Origin: Phoebastria nigripes
Taxonomy: Eukaryota; Chordata; Aves; Procellariiformes; Diomedeidae
Direction: 5' to 3'
DNA length: 64,000 nucleotides
Assembly: GCA_035582835.1 (NCBI GenBank)
Contig: JAYKAV010002952.1
Coordinates: forward strand, 571,763 to 635,762
Numbering within the stretch: position 1 is the stretch's first letter; each line of letters opens with the position of its first letter. The notes beneath the pieces are model-generated. The model was not told where the DNA came from. It saw only the letters and a list, made by a program, of their open reading frames with translations, and searched no databases. Positions 1 through 8,996 of this stretch are shown here, piece after piece. A program made the position numbers and the translations under genes.

Positions 1-299
1 ATTACCCTCCTTTTTTTCTTAGCAGAGGCAGTCATGATGCGTGGGGCTGGCCGCCTCACCCTAGGCAACCCATTGGATGGACCTTCATCTACATCCTGAT
101 TTGCCTGGCCCATCTTCTATTAGATGGGATGATAATACACCTTTGACTCAGTCCACTGGGGTGAGGACAAGTACAACTGGGCTGGATCAAACCCTAGAAA
201 CACACTGTAAGGGCGAACTAAACTTCTCTTAAAATACTCTGATGATCATCATTAAACCACAGTCCTGGCTTCAGGACAGTATATGTTTTAGGTACCTGC
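1..299. other. Unassigned sequence left of the CR1 copy
   Basis: I see no recognisable gene or repeat here. It may be a more diverged upstream part of the CR1 copy that becomes recognisable near position 300, but I cannot align it with confidence. Confidence 0.4.
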
Positions 300-1090
300 C
301 TGGCAGGATCCCATGGAAGGCAGCTCTGAAGGGCAAAGTGGTGCAGAACAGCTGATGATCAAGGGCAACCTCCTCAAAGCACAAGGACAATCCATTACGA
401 TGTGCAGAAAGTTAAGGAAGAGTGGTCAAAGGCCAGCATGGGTGAACAGGGGACTCATGACTGAGCTGAAATGCAAAAAAGAGGTATTCAGGAGCAGGAA
501 GCAAAGACAGGATTCCTAGCATGAATATAGAGAGGTTGCTCTAGCTTAAGAGGTGGATTTAGGAAAGCCATAGCTCAGCTGGAGCTGAAAGGAAACAGCA
601 GGGGCTGTCTATGAATACATCACCAACAGAATTAAGACTACAGAAAGTGTGGGGCCACTGCTTCATGGGGCCAGAGACCAAATGACAAAAGACACAGACA
701 AGGCTGTGGCTGAAAACAGTCAGCATGGCTTTTCCATCTATGCATAATGTCATTGTTTTCTACAAAGAAGTGACTGGCTTTGTGGACAAGAGGATCACCA
801 TGGAGGTCATTTACCTTAAATTTAGCAATGCTTTCATATTTCTGTAGGGTCCTATTGCCAAACTGGTGAAATACATCTTTGATAGATAGACAGTAAGGTG
901 AGTAGAAAATTATCCAGATTGCCAAGCTGAGAAGGCTGTAATCATTGATACAATGGCCAAGCAGTGGCCAATTTCCAGTAATACTGGGGGTGGGGGGGTG
1001 GAAATCATACTGAGGCCAACACTGTTTTTTGTTTTTATTAATGAGCTGAATGATGAGATGCAATGCACCCTGAGAATGTTTATGAATGAT
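300..1090 (+). mobile_element. CR1 LINE remnant, left half (split by the provirus)
   Basis: This is a degraded, non-coding piece of a CR1 non-LTR retrotransposon. Support comes from inside the window: the stretch around 430-560 matches the reverse complement of the minus-strand CR1 copy at about 42.4-42.5 kb (shared pattern of 'actgagctnaannnnaaaaangangt' followed by 'aggagcaggaag' / 'agaaagtggaag'). The text just before the provirus (ending tttatgaatgat) continues in CR1 order after the provirus (atcaaactggggg, then a gtggctgata block), so both pieces are one element. No long reading frame survives. The recognisable left edge near 300 is approximate. Confidence 0.8.
1086..1090. repeat. Left target-site duplication of the provirus (ATGAT)
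   Basis: The five bases directly before the TG of the 5' LTR read ATGAT. The five bases directly after the CA of the 3' LTR (7965-7969) read ATGGT, so one of five positions differs. The CR1 sequence interrupted here supports a duplicated ATGAT with one later substitution on the right side. Confidence 0.8.
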
Positions 1091-1406
1091 TGTCCTGGTT
1101 TCGGCTGGGATAGAATTAATTTTCTTTCTAGTAGCTGGTATAGTGCTGTTTTGGATTTAGTATGAGAATAATGTGATAACACACTGATGTTTTAGTTGTT
1201 GCTAAGCAGTGTTTATACTAAGTCAAGGACTTTTCAGCTTCCCATACTCTGCCAGCGAGGAGGGAGCATAGCCAGGACAGCTGACCCAAACTGGCCAAAC
1301 GGATATTCCATACCATATGACATCATGCTCAGTATATAAGCTGGCGGAGGGGAGCAAACGAGCGGCTGTGTGTTGCTTAGTTGCCGGCTGGGGTTAAACC
1401 ACGACA
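1091..1406 (+). repeat. 5' LTR of the ERV-L-type provirus (316 bp)
   Basis: The LTR begins TGTCCTGG and ends CGACA, giving TG...CA termini. It aligns end to end with the 3' LTR except for a 19-bp deletion after CCAGCGAGGAG, a 2-bp length difference and about 10 substitutions. It contains a CRE/AP-1-like TGACATCA (1318-1325) and a TATA box (1333-1339). Only about 70 bases follow the TATA box, against about 280-310 in the related solo LTRs of this window. No AATAAA or ATTAAA signal is visible in it. Confidence 0.93.
1318..1339 (+). promoter_or_regulatory. LTR core promoter: CRE-like box plus TATA
   Basis: TGACATCA is followed within eight bases by TATATAA. The same pair is kept in the 3' LTR (7876-7883 and 7891-7897) and, as TGATGTCA plus TATATAAA, in the solo LTR at 54.9 kb. 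Conservation across copies suggests this is the LTR promoter; activity is not shown. Confidence 0.6.
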
Positions 1407-1414
1407 GTCCTTTT

Positions 1415-1432
1415 TGGCGCCCAACATGGGAC
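1415..1432 (+). promoter_or_regulatory. Primer binding site, lysine-tRNA-like
   Basis: TGGCGCCCAACATGGGAC lies eight bases after the end of the 5' LTR. It begins with the TGG complementary to a tRNA CCA end and matches the known retroviral Lys1,2 primer site at 16 of 18 positions by my comparison. Mammalian ERV-L is named after a leucine primer, so the lysine type is worth noting. The eight-base gap to the LTR is longer than the usual two or three. Confidence 0.75.
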
Positions 1433-1684
1433 ATGAAGGGTTGAGATAACNACAGATCTGACCCAAGCATGTTAAAACAAATTTGTTATAAACATTCATT
1501 ATTAGTTTAATGGTTGCTGGTCACAATGTTGATTCATTTGCTCTCAGAGTTGTTGTGCTCGTTCTCAGAGTTGTGCTATGTAACACCTTACTTGCCATAT
1601 GCACTCCCTGTGGTGCTGTTTATCACCTCTGGGAGTTGGATTAAAGTTACCGCTTTGCTGTACTGTGTGACACTGGCTTAAGGT

Positions 1685-4047
1685 ATGATAAAATTATTGG
1701 TCATGAGATTGTACTCAGCACTGCCGTCATCCCCATACTTCAGGAGCTATCTCTCGGAAACTATTCATAATTACACTTTTTACCTCTTCTCCTCGGAGAG
1801 CCAATCTATGGGGGAGACACCTTCCTTCACTTTCCCCTTCTCCTCCAGGCTGATTACAATAGCTCTTAAGAATTTTGAATATCCTTGGGATGTTCAAACC
1901 AGCATATTCCTATTGCTATGTCTCCTGAATGTGTTTCAGGCCTTGTTTAAGGTTAAACAACTATTTAAGAATACCACCCAGAGATCTGCCCCGAGGCTGG
2001 ATAGTTATGAGTGGCAGGGTGCNTGGGATAGTATGGGCAAGTACCTAGGACAGTGGGCACCTCCAATGTTTTGGAACTTCACCCCTGAACAAGTGCAGAA
2101 TCCTGAAAAACTAGTAAAATATTTGGAAAAAGCATGCTGTCATCCTGGCAAATCCAGAGAGACACTAATTACTGCCACGTGCTGGGGCCTGGCCCATGCC
2201 TACCAAGCCCTGTTCAACACTATCCAGTACCCTCCAGGGGAAGAGAAGGTCTCTGGATCTGACGACAAAATGACAGGCACTGCAGCTACTCCAATCCCGG
2301 AGACAGGCACTGCAGCTGAACGAGAGAACCAACCTGTGGCAGCATCAGTTGCCCCTATACACAAAAAGAAATATTGGAAGTGGAAGTCAGCTTGTTTAGT
2401 AAGGGATGAAGAAGCTTCTTCTAAGAGGGAGCAGGAGGAAGAAGTGGATGAGGCAGACTACTCTGAAGCAGGGCCATCACGAGAACAGGAGGAGGAAGAG
2501 AGGTGGCTGCTGCTTGGGGAGGGGGAAGAGGAAGAACTCATAAACGAAGCAGTAACCACCCGATCCCTATCCCTGAGTGAGCTGCAAGATAAAAAGATTT
2601 CAGTCGTCATCCAGGCGAGCACATTATCACCTGGCTGCTCTGACGCTGGGATAATGGGGTCAGTAGCTTGGAATTAGACGATAACGAAGCCAAGCAGCTG
2701 GGATTCCTTTCTAGGGAAGGGGGCATTGACAAAAAGATTGGAAAATGGGCACAAACCCTCAGCCTCTGGAGGCAACTTCTGTCAGGCGTGAAGGAAAGGT
2801 ATCCCTTCAAGAAAGATGTTATATGTCACCCCGGTAAGTGGACCACTGTGGAGAGAGGTATCCAGTACCTGAGGGAATTAGCCATGCTGGAGGTGATTTA
2901 TGATGACCTGAACAATGAGCAGTTATCCAAAGATCCAGATGAAGTCAAGTGCACGCGACCCATGTGGCGGAACTTTGTATGGAGCTGTTGTGGTTCAACC
3001 CTAGCACGCAGCTGCTCACTCACCATGCCCCTCTGGTAGGATAGGGGAGAGAATCGGGAGGGCACAAGTAGGAAAACTCGCAGGTTGAGACAAAAACAGT
3101 TTAATAATTGAGATAAAACAAAGCAGAACAGTAATACTAATAATGACAACAACAACAATAATAGAATGTACAAAGCAGGTGATGCACAATGCAACTGCTC
3201 AGCACCCACTGACTGATGCCCAGCCCGTCCCCAGCTGCGAGAGCCCCCCCGCCTAGTTTTTATACTGAGCATGATGTCACATGGTATGGAATACCCCATT
3301 GGCCAGCTGGGTCAACTGCCCCGACTATGTTCCCCCTACCAGCTTCCCGTGCACCTGGCAGAGCATGGGAGGCCGAAAAGTCCGCAGTGCAAGCACNACC
3401 CAGCAACAACCAAAACATCAGTGGGCCATCAACGCTCCTCTCATACCAAACCCAAAAGACAGCACCCCCCAGCCACCAGAAAGAAAGTAAACTCTATCCC
3501 AGCCGAAACTAGGACAGGAGCACACCATCGTCATATGCCAACTCATTGGCAGTAATGACCTGGAAAGACGGAGAAGGACAAACAATGGGTGAATTGGCTG
3601 GCCAACTCTGGCAATATGAAGAAAGTCTGTCTTCCTCCCTCATCTCGGCTGTGGAGAAACTGGTCCAGCAACTCAAAGAGGATAGATCCTACTCCCCACC
3701 TCTATGGGCCAGTATCTCAGCTATCAGGAGTAAGCGTCCCTCTGTTCAAGAGGGAGGATATAGGGGGTACGCACCATGGGGCAACCTGTAGTTTTACCTG
3801 CGTGACCACGGCGAGGACATGAGGAAGTGGGATGGAAAATCTACCTCGACCCTAGAGACACGGGTACATGAGTTGCAAGGGAAAAACAATCACAAAAGGG
3901 GGTTCTTCCAGGAAAACTGCTGCTCCAGTCGCCAGTAGGCTGTTCCCCAGACGGGGTAGAAGGGCTGATCTTACTCCTGATCTTAATAAAGGGACTTCTG
4001 ATTCATATTTACAGGAAGTGAGTAGCAAATACTATGACCAGGACTAG
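1685..4047 (+). pseudogene. gag: gag pseudogene of the provirus, interrupted by a solo LTR
   Basis: This encoded the structural Gag polyprotein that forms the intracellular particle. The first open stretch (about 330 codons from 1685) has a hydrophobic N-terminal part, a WNFTPEQV-type segment and a long acidic Glu-rich region around 2400-2550. A frameshift near 2600-2670 moves the text to the next frame, where capsid-like sequence continues to 2985. There the antisense solo LTR (2986-3516) breaks it; the gag text resumes after the second GGAGC. Further damage is a nonsense TAG at 3789-3791 where a tryptophan codon would differ by one base, and a one-base shift near 3885. The Arg-rich tail ends at a TAG (4045-4047). 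I see no Cys-His zinc knuckle. The next gene, protease, is in the same frame directly behind this TAG. The start at 1685 is the first ATG of the open stretch and is not otherwise proven. Confidence 0.82.
2986..3516 (-). mobile_element. Nested solo LTR (531 bp), antisense inside gag
   Basis: Read on the minus strand, it starts TGTCCTAGTTTCGGCTGGG, closely like the provirus LTR, and ends CCACAACA. It is flanked by perfect GGAGC direct repeats (2981-2985 and 3517-3521), so it is a separate later insertion reduced to a solo LTR by recombination. It carries the long form of the LTR: after the TATA-like region (complement of 3258-3268) come about 270 more bases, with an AT-rich microsatellite-like part (about 3140-3170), then the U5 end. 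Because it sits in a provirus already fixed in CR1, it is the youngest of the three layers. Confidence 0.92.
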
Positions 4048-4485
4048 AGGGGCCCTGCCTCCAGCCAGGTGGAGGAAAGGGACAACCGGGTTTACTGGAC
4101 TGTGTGGATTCGGCNGCCTGGCACATCAGACCCACAGGAGTATAAGGCCCTAGTAGGCACCGGTGCACAGTGTACCCTGATGCCATCAAGCTATAAAGGG
4201 GCAGAACCCATCTGTATTTCTGGAGTGACAGGGGCATCCCGAGAGCTGACTGTATTGGAAGGCAAAATGAGCCTAACTGGGAACAAGTGGAAAAAGCACT
4301 CTGTGACTGAGACTCCAGAGACTCCATGTATCCTTGGCATAGACTACCTCAGGAGAGGGTATTTCAAGGACCCAAAAGGGTACCAGTGGGCTTTTGGTGT
4401 AGCTGCCTTGGAGACGGAGGAAGTTAAACAACTGTCTACCTTGCCCGGTCTCTCAGAGGACCCTTCTGTTGTGGGGTTCTGCTGA
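4048..4485 (+). pseudogene. pro: Retroviral aspartic protease (pro), active site lost
   Basis: This encoded the aspartic protease that cleaves Gag and Pol after assembly. It follows the gag TAG in the same frame, with no frameshift between them. The characteristic active-site segment is visible as ALVGTGAQCTLMP: the catalytic aspartate expected before TGA is glycine here (GGC in place of a GAC/GAT codon). The C-terminal part keeps a conserved-looking CILGIDYLRRG block. One ambiguous base lies at 4115. The frame ends at a TGA (4483-4485), while the reverse transcriptase text runs in another frame, so a one-base change near 4470 probably broke a longer pro-pol frame. The enzyme would be inactive. 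Confidence 0.85.
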
Positions 4486-5829
4486 GGGTTGAAGAACAAC
4501 AGGTGCCGATCGCTACCACAATGGTGCACCGGCAGCAATATTGCACGAACCGAGACTCCCTGATGCCCATCCATAAGCTGATTCGTTGACTGGAGAGCCA
4601 AGGAGTGATCAGCAAGACTCGCTCACCCTTTAACAGTCCCATAGGGCCAGTGCGAAAGTCTAATGGAGAGTGGAGACTAACAGCAAACTATCGTGGCCTG
4701 AACGAAGTCACGCCGCCATTGAGTGCTGCTGTGCCGGACATGCTAGAACTTCAATAAGAACTGGAGTCAAAGGCAGCCAAGTGGTATGCCACCATTGATA
4801 TCGCTAATGCGTTTTTCTCAATCCCTTTGGCGGCAGANTGCAGGCCACAGTTTGCTTTCACGTGGAGGGGCGTCCAGTACACCTGGAATCGACTGCCCCA
4901 GGGGTGGAAACACAGCCCCACCATTTGCCATGGACTGATCCACACCGCACTGGAACAGGGTGAGGCTCCGGAACACCTGCAATACATTGATGACATCATC
5001 ATATGGGGCAACACAGCAGAAGAGGTTTTTGAGAAAGGGAAGAAAATAGTCCAAATCCTTCTGAAAACTGGTTTTGCCATAAAACAAAACAAGGTCAAGG
5101 GACCTGCACAGGAGATCCAGTTTTCAGGAATAAAATGGCAGGATGGACGTCGTCAGATCCCAATGGATTTGATCAACAAAATAACAGCCATGTNTCCACA
5201 ACTAGCAAAAAAGAAACACAAGCTTTCTTAGGTGTTGTGGGTTTTTGGAGAATGCATATTCCAAATTACAGCCTGATTGTAAGCCCTCTCTATCAAGTGA
5301 CCAGGAAGAAGAACGATTTCAAATGGGGCCCTGAGCAACGACAAGCCTTTGAACAAATTAAGCGGGAGATGGTTCATGCAGTAGCTCTTGGGCCAGTCCG
5401 CATGGGACAAGATGTAAAAAATGTGCTCTACACTGCAGCCAGGGAGAATGGCCCTACCTGGAGCCTCTGGCAGAAAGCACCAGGGGAGACTNGAGGTNGA
5501 CCCNTNGGGTTTTGGAGTTGGGGATACAGAGGATCCGAGGCCCGCTATACTCCAACTGAGAAAGAGATATTGGCAGCATACGAAGAGGTTCNAGCTGCTT
5601 CGGAAGTGGTTGGTGCTGAAGCTTGACACCCCAACTGCTAGTGCTGGGCTCGATGTTCAAAGGGAGGGTCCCCTCTACTCATCCTGCAACCAATGCTACA
5701 TGGAGTAAGTGTGTCACACTGGTCACACAATGGGCTTGAATAGGAAACCCCAGTCACCCAGGAATCTTGGAAGTGATCATGGACTAGCCAGGAGGCAAAG
5801 ATTTCAGAATATCACCAGAGGCAGAGGTA
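4486..5829 (+). pseudogene. pol: Reverse transcriptase and connection domain (pol, 5' part)
   Basis: This encoded the RNA-dependent DNA polymerase that copies the element. Visible RT blocks in order: a WRLTANYRGLNEV block, the first catalytic block TIDIANAFFSIPL, the LPQGWKHSP block, and the catalytic YIDD box (4983-4994). After the palm come the thumb/connection (FLGVVGFWRMHIPNY, then KWGPEQRQAFEQIK). Damage: in-frame stops at 4587-4589 (TGA) and 4755-4757 (TAA), a frame change near 5195-5215, and further stops and shifts between 5627 and 5829 before RNase H. Seven ambiguous bases fall here, four of them in 5492-5506. The catalytic aspartates are intact but the chain could not be made. Confidence 0.88.
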
Positions 5830-7215
5830 ATGCGTGCTGAGGAGGCCCCACTGTATAATAAACTACCAGAAAATGAGAAACAATATGCCCTGCTCACTGA
5901 TGGGTCCTGTCGTCTTGTGGGAAAGCACCGGAGGTGGAAGGCTGCTGTATGGAGTCCTATACGACAAGTCGCAGAAACTGCTGAAGGAGAAGGTGAATCA
6001 AGCCAGTTTGCAGAAGTGAAGGCCACCCAGCTGGCTTTAGACACTGCTGGCCGAGAAAAGTGGCCAGTACTTTATCTCTATACTGACTCATGGATGGTGG
6101 CAAATGCCCTGTGGGGGTGGTTGCAGCAATGGAAACAGAGCAACTGGCAGCGCAGAGGCAAACCCATCTGGGCTGCTGCATTGTGGCAAGATATTGCTGC
6201 CCGAGTAGAGAACCTGGTTGTAAGACTACGTCACGTAGCTGCTCACGTACCCAAGAGTCGGGCCACTGAAGAACATCAAAACAACCAGCAGGTGGACCAG
6301 GCTACTAAGATTGAAGTGGCTCAGGTGGATCTGGACTGGCAACATAAGGGTGAATTATTTACAGCTCGGTGGGCGCATGACACCTCAGGCCATCAAGGAA
6401 GAGATGCAACATACAGATGGGCTCGTGATCGAGGGGTGGATGTGACCATGGACACTATTGCACAGGTTATCCATGAATGTGAAACATGCGCTGCAATCAA
6501 GCAAGCCAAGCAAATAAAGCCTCTCCGGTATGGAGGAGGATGGCTGAAATATAAATATGGGGAGGCCTGGCAGATTGATTATATCACNCTCCCACAAACC
6601 CACCAAGGCAAGNGCTATGTGCTNACCATGGTGGAAGCAACCACCGGATGNCTGGAAACATATCCCGTGCCCCATGCCACNGCCCGGAACACTATCCTGG
6701 GCCTTGAAAAGCAAGTGCTATGGCGACATGGCACCCCAGAAAGAATTGAGTTAGACAACAGGTCTCATTTCCGAAACACCCTCATAGACACCTGGCCCAA
6801 AGAGCATGGCATTGAGTGGGTATATCACATCCCCTATCATGCACCAGCCTCCAGGAAAATTGAACGATACAATGGACTGTTAAAGACTACACTGAGAGTA
6901 ATGGGTGGTGGGACGTTCAAACATTGGGACACACATTTAGCAAAAGCCACCTGGTTAGTCAACTCCAGGGGATCTGTCACTCGAGCTGGCCCTGCCCAAT
7001 CAAAACCCTTACGTACTGTAGAGGGGGATAGCATGTACATAAAAAATATGCTGGGGAAGACAGTCTGGGTTAGTCCTGCCTTGGGCAAGGGAAAACCCAT
7101 TCATGGGATTGCTTTTGCTCAAGGACCTTGGTGCACTTGGTGGGTAATGCGAAAGGACGGGGAATTCCAATGTGTACCTCAAGGGGATTTGATTTTGGGT
7201 GAGAACAGCCAATGA
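5830..7215 (+). CDS. pol: RNase H - integrase part of pol, 461-codon open frame
   Basis: This open frame carries the 3' half of Pol. RNase H (about residues 20-165) degrades the RNA strand during reverse transcription; its acidic residues are visible in LLTDGSCR, FAEVKA, LYTDSW and QQVDQA. The integrase follows: a zinc-binding HHCC region (AHDTSGH ... CETC, about residues 180-225), then the DDE core with aspartate in WQIDY, aspartate in IELDNRSHF and glutamate in RKIERYNG. A C-terminal GKTVWV ... CTWWVM block ends in GENSQ and a TGA. The first ATG (5830) is within pol, not a natural start; the protein would come from a Gag-Pro-Pol precursor. Ambiguous bases (6588, 6613, 6624, 6651, 6681) leave five residues undetermined, so the open frame is provisional. 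It is a relic without an intact upstream part. Confidence 0.85.
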   Translation: MRAEEAPLYNKLPENEKQYALLTDGSCRLVGKHRRWKAAVWSPIRQVAETAEGEGESSQFAEVKATQLALDTAGREKWPVLYLYTDSWMVANALWGWLQQWKQSNWQRRGKPIWAAALWQDIAARVENLVVRLRHVAAHVPKSRATEEHQNNQQVDQATKIEVAQVDLDWQHKGELFTARWAHDTSGHQGRDATYRWARDRGVDVTMDTIAQVIHECETCAAIKQAKQIKPLRYGGGWLKYKYGEAWQIDYIXLPQTHQGKXYVXTMVEATTGXLETYPVPHAXARNTILGLEKQVLWRHGTPERIELDNRSHFRNTLIDTWPKEHGIEWVYHIPYHAPASRKIERYNGLLKTTLRVMGGGTFKHWDTHLAKATWLVNSRGSVTRAGPAQSKPLRTVEGDSMYIKNMLGKTVWVSPALGKGKPIHGIAFAQGPWCTWWVMRKDGEFQCVPQGDLILGENSQ

Positions 7216-7627
7216 TTTGAACTGTATGGTGTTAATTGCTATGTAATACTGTATGTCGTTACTACTATAGTTGTTATATGCCATATCAATGTTATTACAG
7301 CAAGAATCACCCAGATTAATGAAGAATGAACTTCAATGAAACTGAGCAAAGTGCAGCGGGCATGGAACCAGAACTGGCTTCAGCATGCAACAATCCAACG
7401 CCACACACCATCTCTTGTGCCCTGAAAGACTGTTGTGACAGATGGAGCCCAAAGTCATGGATTAAATGAACTCATTGGACATTTTAGAGGGATGGCCCAT
7501 AGACCATGGGAATGATATCTGTGTGCATATATTAAAAGACAGGAAAAGCAGTGGTGATTAATTGAAATGTGTTGGAAAGTATGGGACCTTGGCATGACAT
7601 AGACGGTATAGAATAAGGGGTGGCTGC
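7216..7627 (+). other. Provirus 3' untranslated region with no env gene
   Basis: Between the integrase stop and the 3' LTR there is no open frame and no membrane-protein-like sequence. The region ends in a purine-rich GAATAAGGGG (7611-7620), a candidate polypurine tract for plus-strand priming. Seven bases (TGGCTGC) separate it from the LTR, more than is usual, so its identity is tentative. Confidence 0.65.
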
Positions 7628-7964
7628 TGTCCTGGTTTTGGCTGGGATAGAGTTAATTTTCTTCCTAGTAGCTGGTATAGTGCTGTGTTTTGGATTTAGT
7701 ATGAGAATAATGTGATAACACACTGATGTTTTAGTTGTTGCTAAGCAGCATTTATACTAAGTCAAGGACTTTTCAGCTTCCCATACTTTGCCAGCGAGGA
7801 GGTGCACAAGAAGCTGAGAGGGAGCATAGCCAGGACAGCTGACCCAAACTGGCCAAAGGGATATTCCATACCATATGACATCATGCTCAGTATATAAGCT
7901 GGCAGAGGGGAGCGAACGAGCGGCTGTGTGGTGCTTAGTTGCCGGCTGGGGTTAAACCACGACA
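7628..7964 (+). repeat. 3' LTR of the ERV-L-type provirus (337 bp)
   Basis: It begins TGTCCTGGTTTTGGC and ends CCACGACA, and aligns with the 5' LTR over its whole length. It keeps the 19-bp segment (GTGCACAAGAAGCTG part) missing from the 5' LTR; the solo LTR at 54.7 kb also has that segment, so the 5' LTR suffered the deletion. CRE-like and TATA boxes are at 7876-7883 and 7891-7897. Like the 5' LTR it is short after the TATA box and lacks a visible polyadenylation signal. Confidence 0.93.
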
Positions 7965-7969
7965 ATGGT
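7965..7969. repeat. Right target-site duplication of the provirus (ATGGT)
   Basis: It pairs with ATGAT at 1086-1090 with one mismatch and restores CR1 continuity across the provirus. Confidence 0.8.
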
Positions 7970-8763
7970 ATCAAACTGGGGGAGCGTGGCTGATACCAAA
8001 CCAACAGCAGGGTTGCTGTTCAGAAGGACCTTGGCAGGCTGGAGAAATGTGTTGATAGGAAACTTGTCAAACTCAACCAAGAGAACTGCCAAGTCCTGCA
8101 CCTCGGAGGACTAACCCAAGAAACTGGTAGAGACTGGGGGCTGACTGACTGGAAAGTAGCTTTGCAGAAGACGACTTGGGTGTCCCAGTGGATATCAAGC
8201 TGAATCCGAGTCAGCAGTGTGCCCTAGTAGCAAAGAAAGCAAATCCTGGGCTGTACTGTCAAAAGGGTAGCCAGTGGGGCAAGGGAGGTGACATTCCCCT
8301 CTTATCAACCCTGCGTGAGACACATCTGGAGTGCTAGGTCCAGTGCTGGGGTCCCCAGTACAAGAGAGACATGGACATACTGGGATGAGTCCAGTGGCAG
8401 TCCACTGGTCAGGGAGTTGAAGTAGATGGCATACAAGGAGAGATGAGAGAACTGGGTTTGTTCAGTCTGGAAAAGAGTAGAGTAAGGGAGAAACTAAAGG
8501 GAGATTGTAAAGAATATAGAGCCAGGCACTTTGAAAGTGCACAGTGAAAGGACAAGAGGTAACAGACACAAATTGCAACAAGGGGAAAGGTAGTAAGAGA
8601 TAAAAGAAAAAGGTCTTCATACTAAGGTGGGTAGAACACTGGAACAGGTACCGAGAGAGGTGATGTAAACTACATCCTTGGACATACTCAGAACTTGGGC
8701 CCTGTTTTGGGTGGGGAGTTGGACTACGCTTGCCTTCAACTTAAATTACTCATGATTCTATCT
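7970..8763 (+). mobile_element. CR1 LINE remnant, right half with 3' end
   Basis: This is the continuation of the CR1 copy that starts near 300. The block 8030-8330 aligns well with the reverse complement of the minus-strand CR1 at 45.95-46.25 kb: both contain GGCAGGCTGGAGAAATG-type and CAGCAGTGTGCCCT / CAGCAATGTGCCCT motifs and a GTGAGACACA end. The element ends in catgattctat, the typical CR1 3' terminal motif. No reading frame is preserved. Confidence 0.85.
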
Positions 8764-8961
8764 ATTTTATGTTATCATTGCACTGACAACATATTATTCT
8801 TTAAGATTTACAGTAAATAATACATATTACTCTCATATGAGGCAAAATATATCCTGACATAGCATATGATGGAAAAAGATAGACTGCGTTATTTATAGCT
8901 ACAGTTTGATAGAGTAAAACAAAGATGAATTCCTCAAGATTTGATACCAAGACTGGTACCA

Positions 8962-8964
<3 letters not shown>

Positions 8965-8993
<29 letters not shown>
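8965..8993. repeat. Poly(T) tract, 29 bases
   Basis: This is an uninterrupted T run. It could be the poly(A) tail of a minus-strand retroposed sequence, but no flanking duplication or source gene is evident. Confidence 0.9.

Positions 8994-8996
<3 letters not shown>

Larger units (their letters stand above)
1091..7964 (+). mobile_element. Env-less ERV-L-type endogenous retrovirus with both LTRs
   Basis: This is a provirus of about 6.87 kb including a 531-bp later insertion. Order: 5' LTR (1091-1406), primer binding site, gag, protease, reverse transcriptase, RNase H, integrase, a short untranslated tail, a purine-rich tract, and the 3' LTR (7628-7964). The integrase reading frame stops at 7215 and only about 410 bases of non-coding sequence remain before the 3' LTR, so there is no envelope gene. 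I also see no dUTPase, which mammalian ERV-L carries after integrase. The gene order, the lack of env, the 5-bp duplication and the Pol sequence character fit the class III (ERV-L) group of birds. By hand count the two LTRs differ by about 10 substitutions in about 314 aligned positions plus two length differences. At an assumed avian neutral rate of 1.5-2 changes per billion years this suggests an insertion roughly 8-11 million years old; that figure is an inference. Confidence 0.93.

Noticed and set aside
7216..7627. Possible env or dUTPase gene between integrase and the 3' LTR
   Set aside because: The interval is only about 410 bases, has no open frame of useful length and shows no membrane or dUTPase motif.
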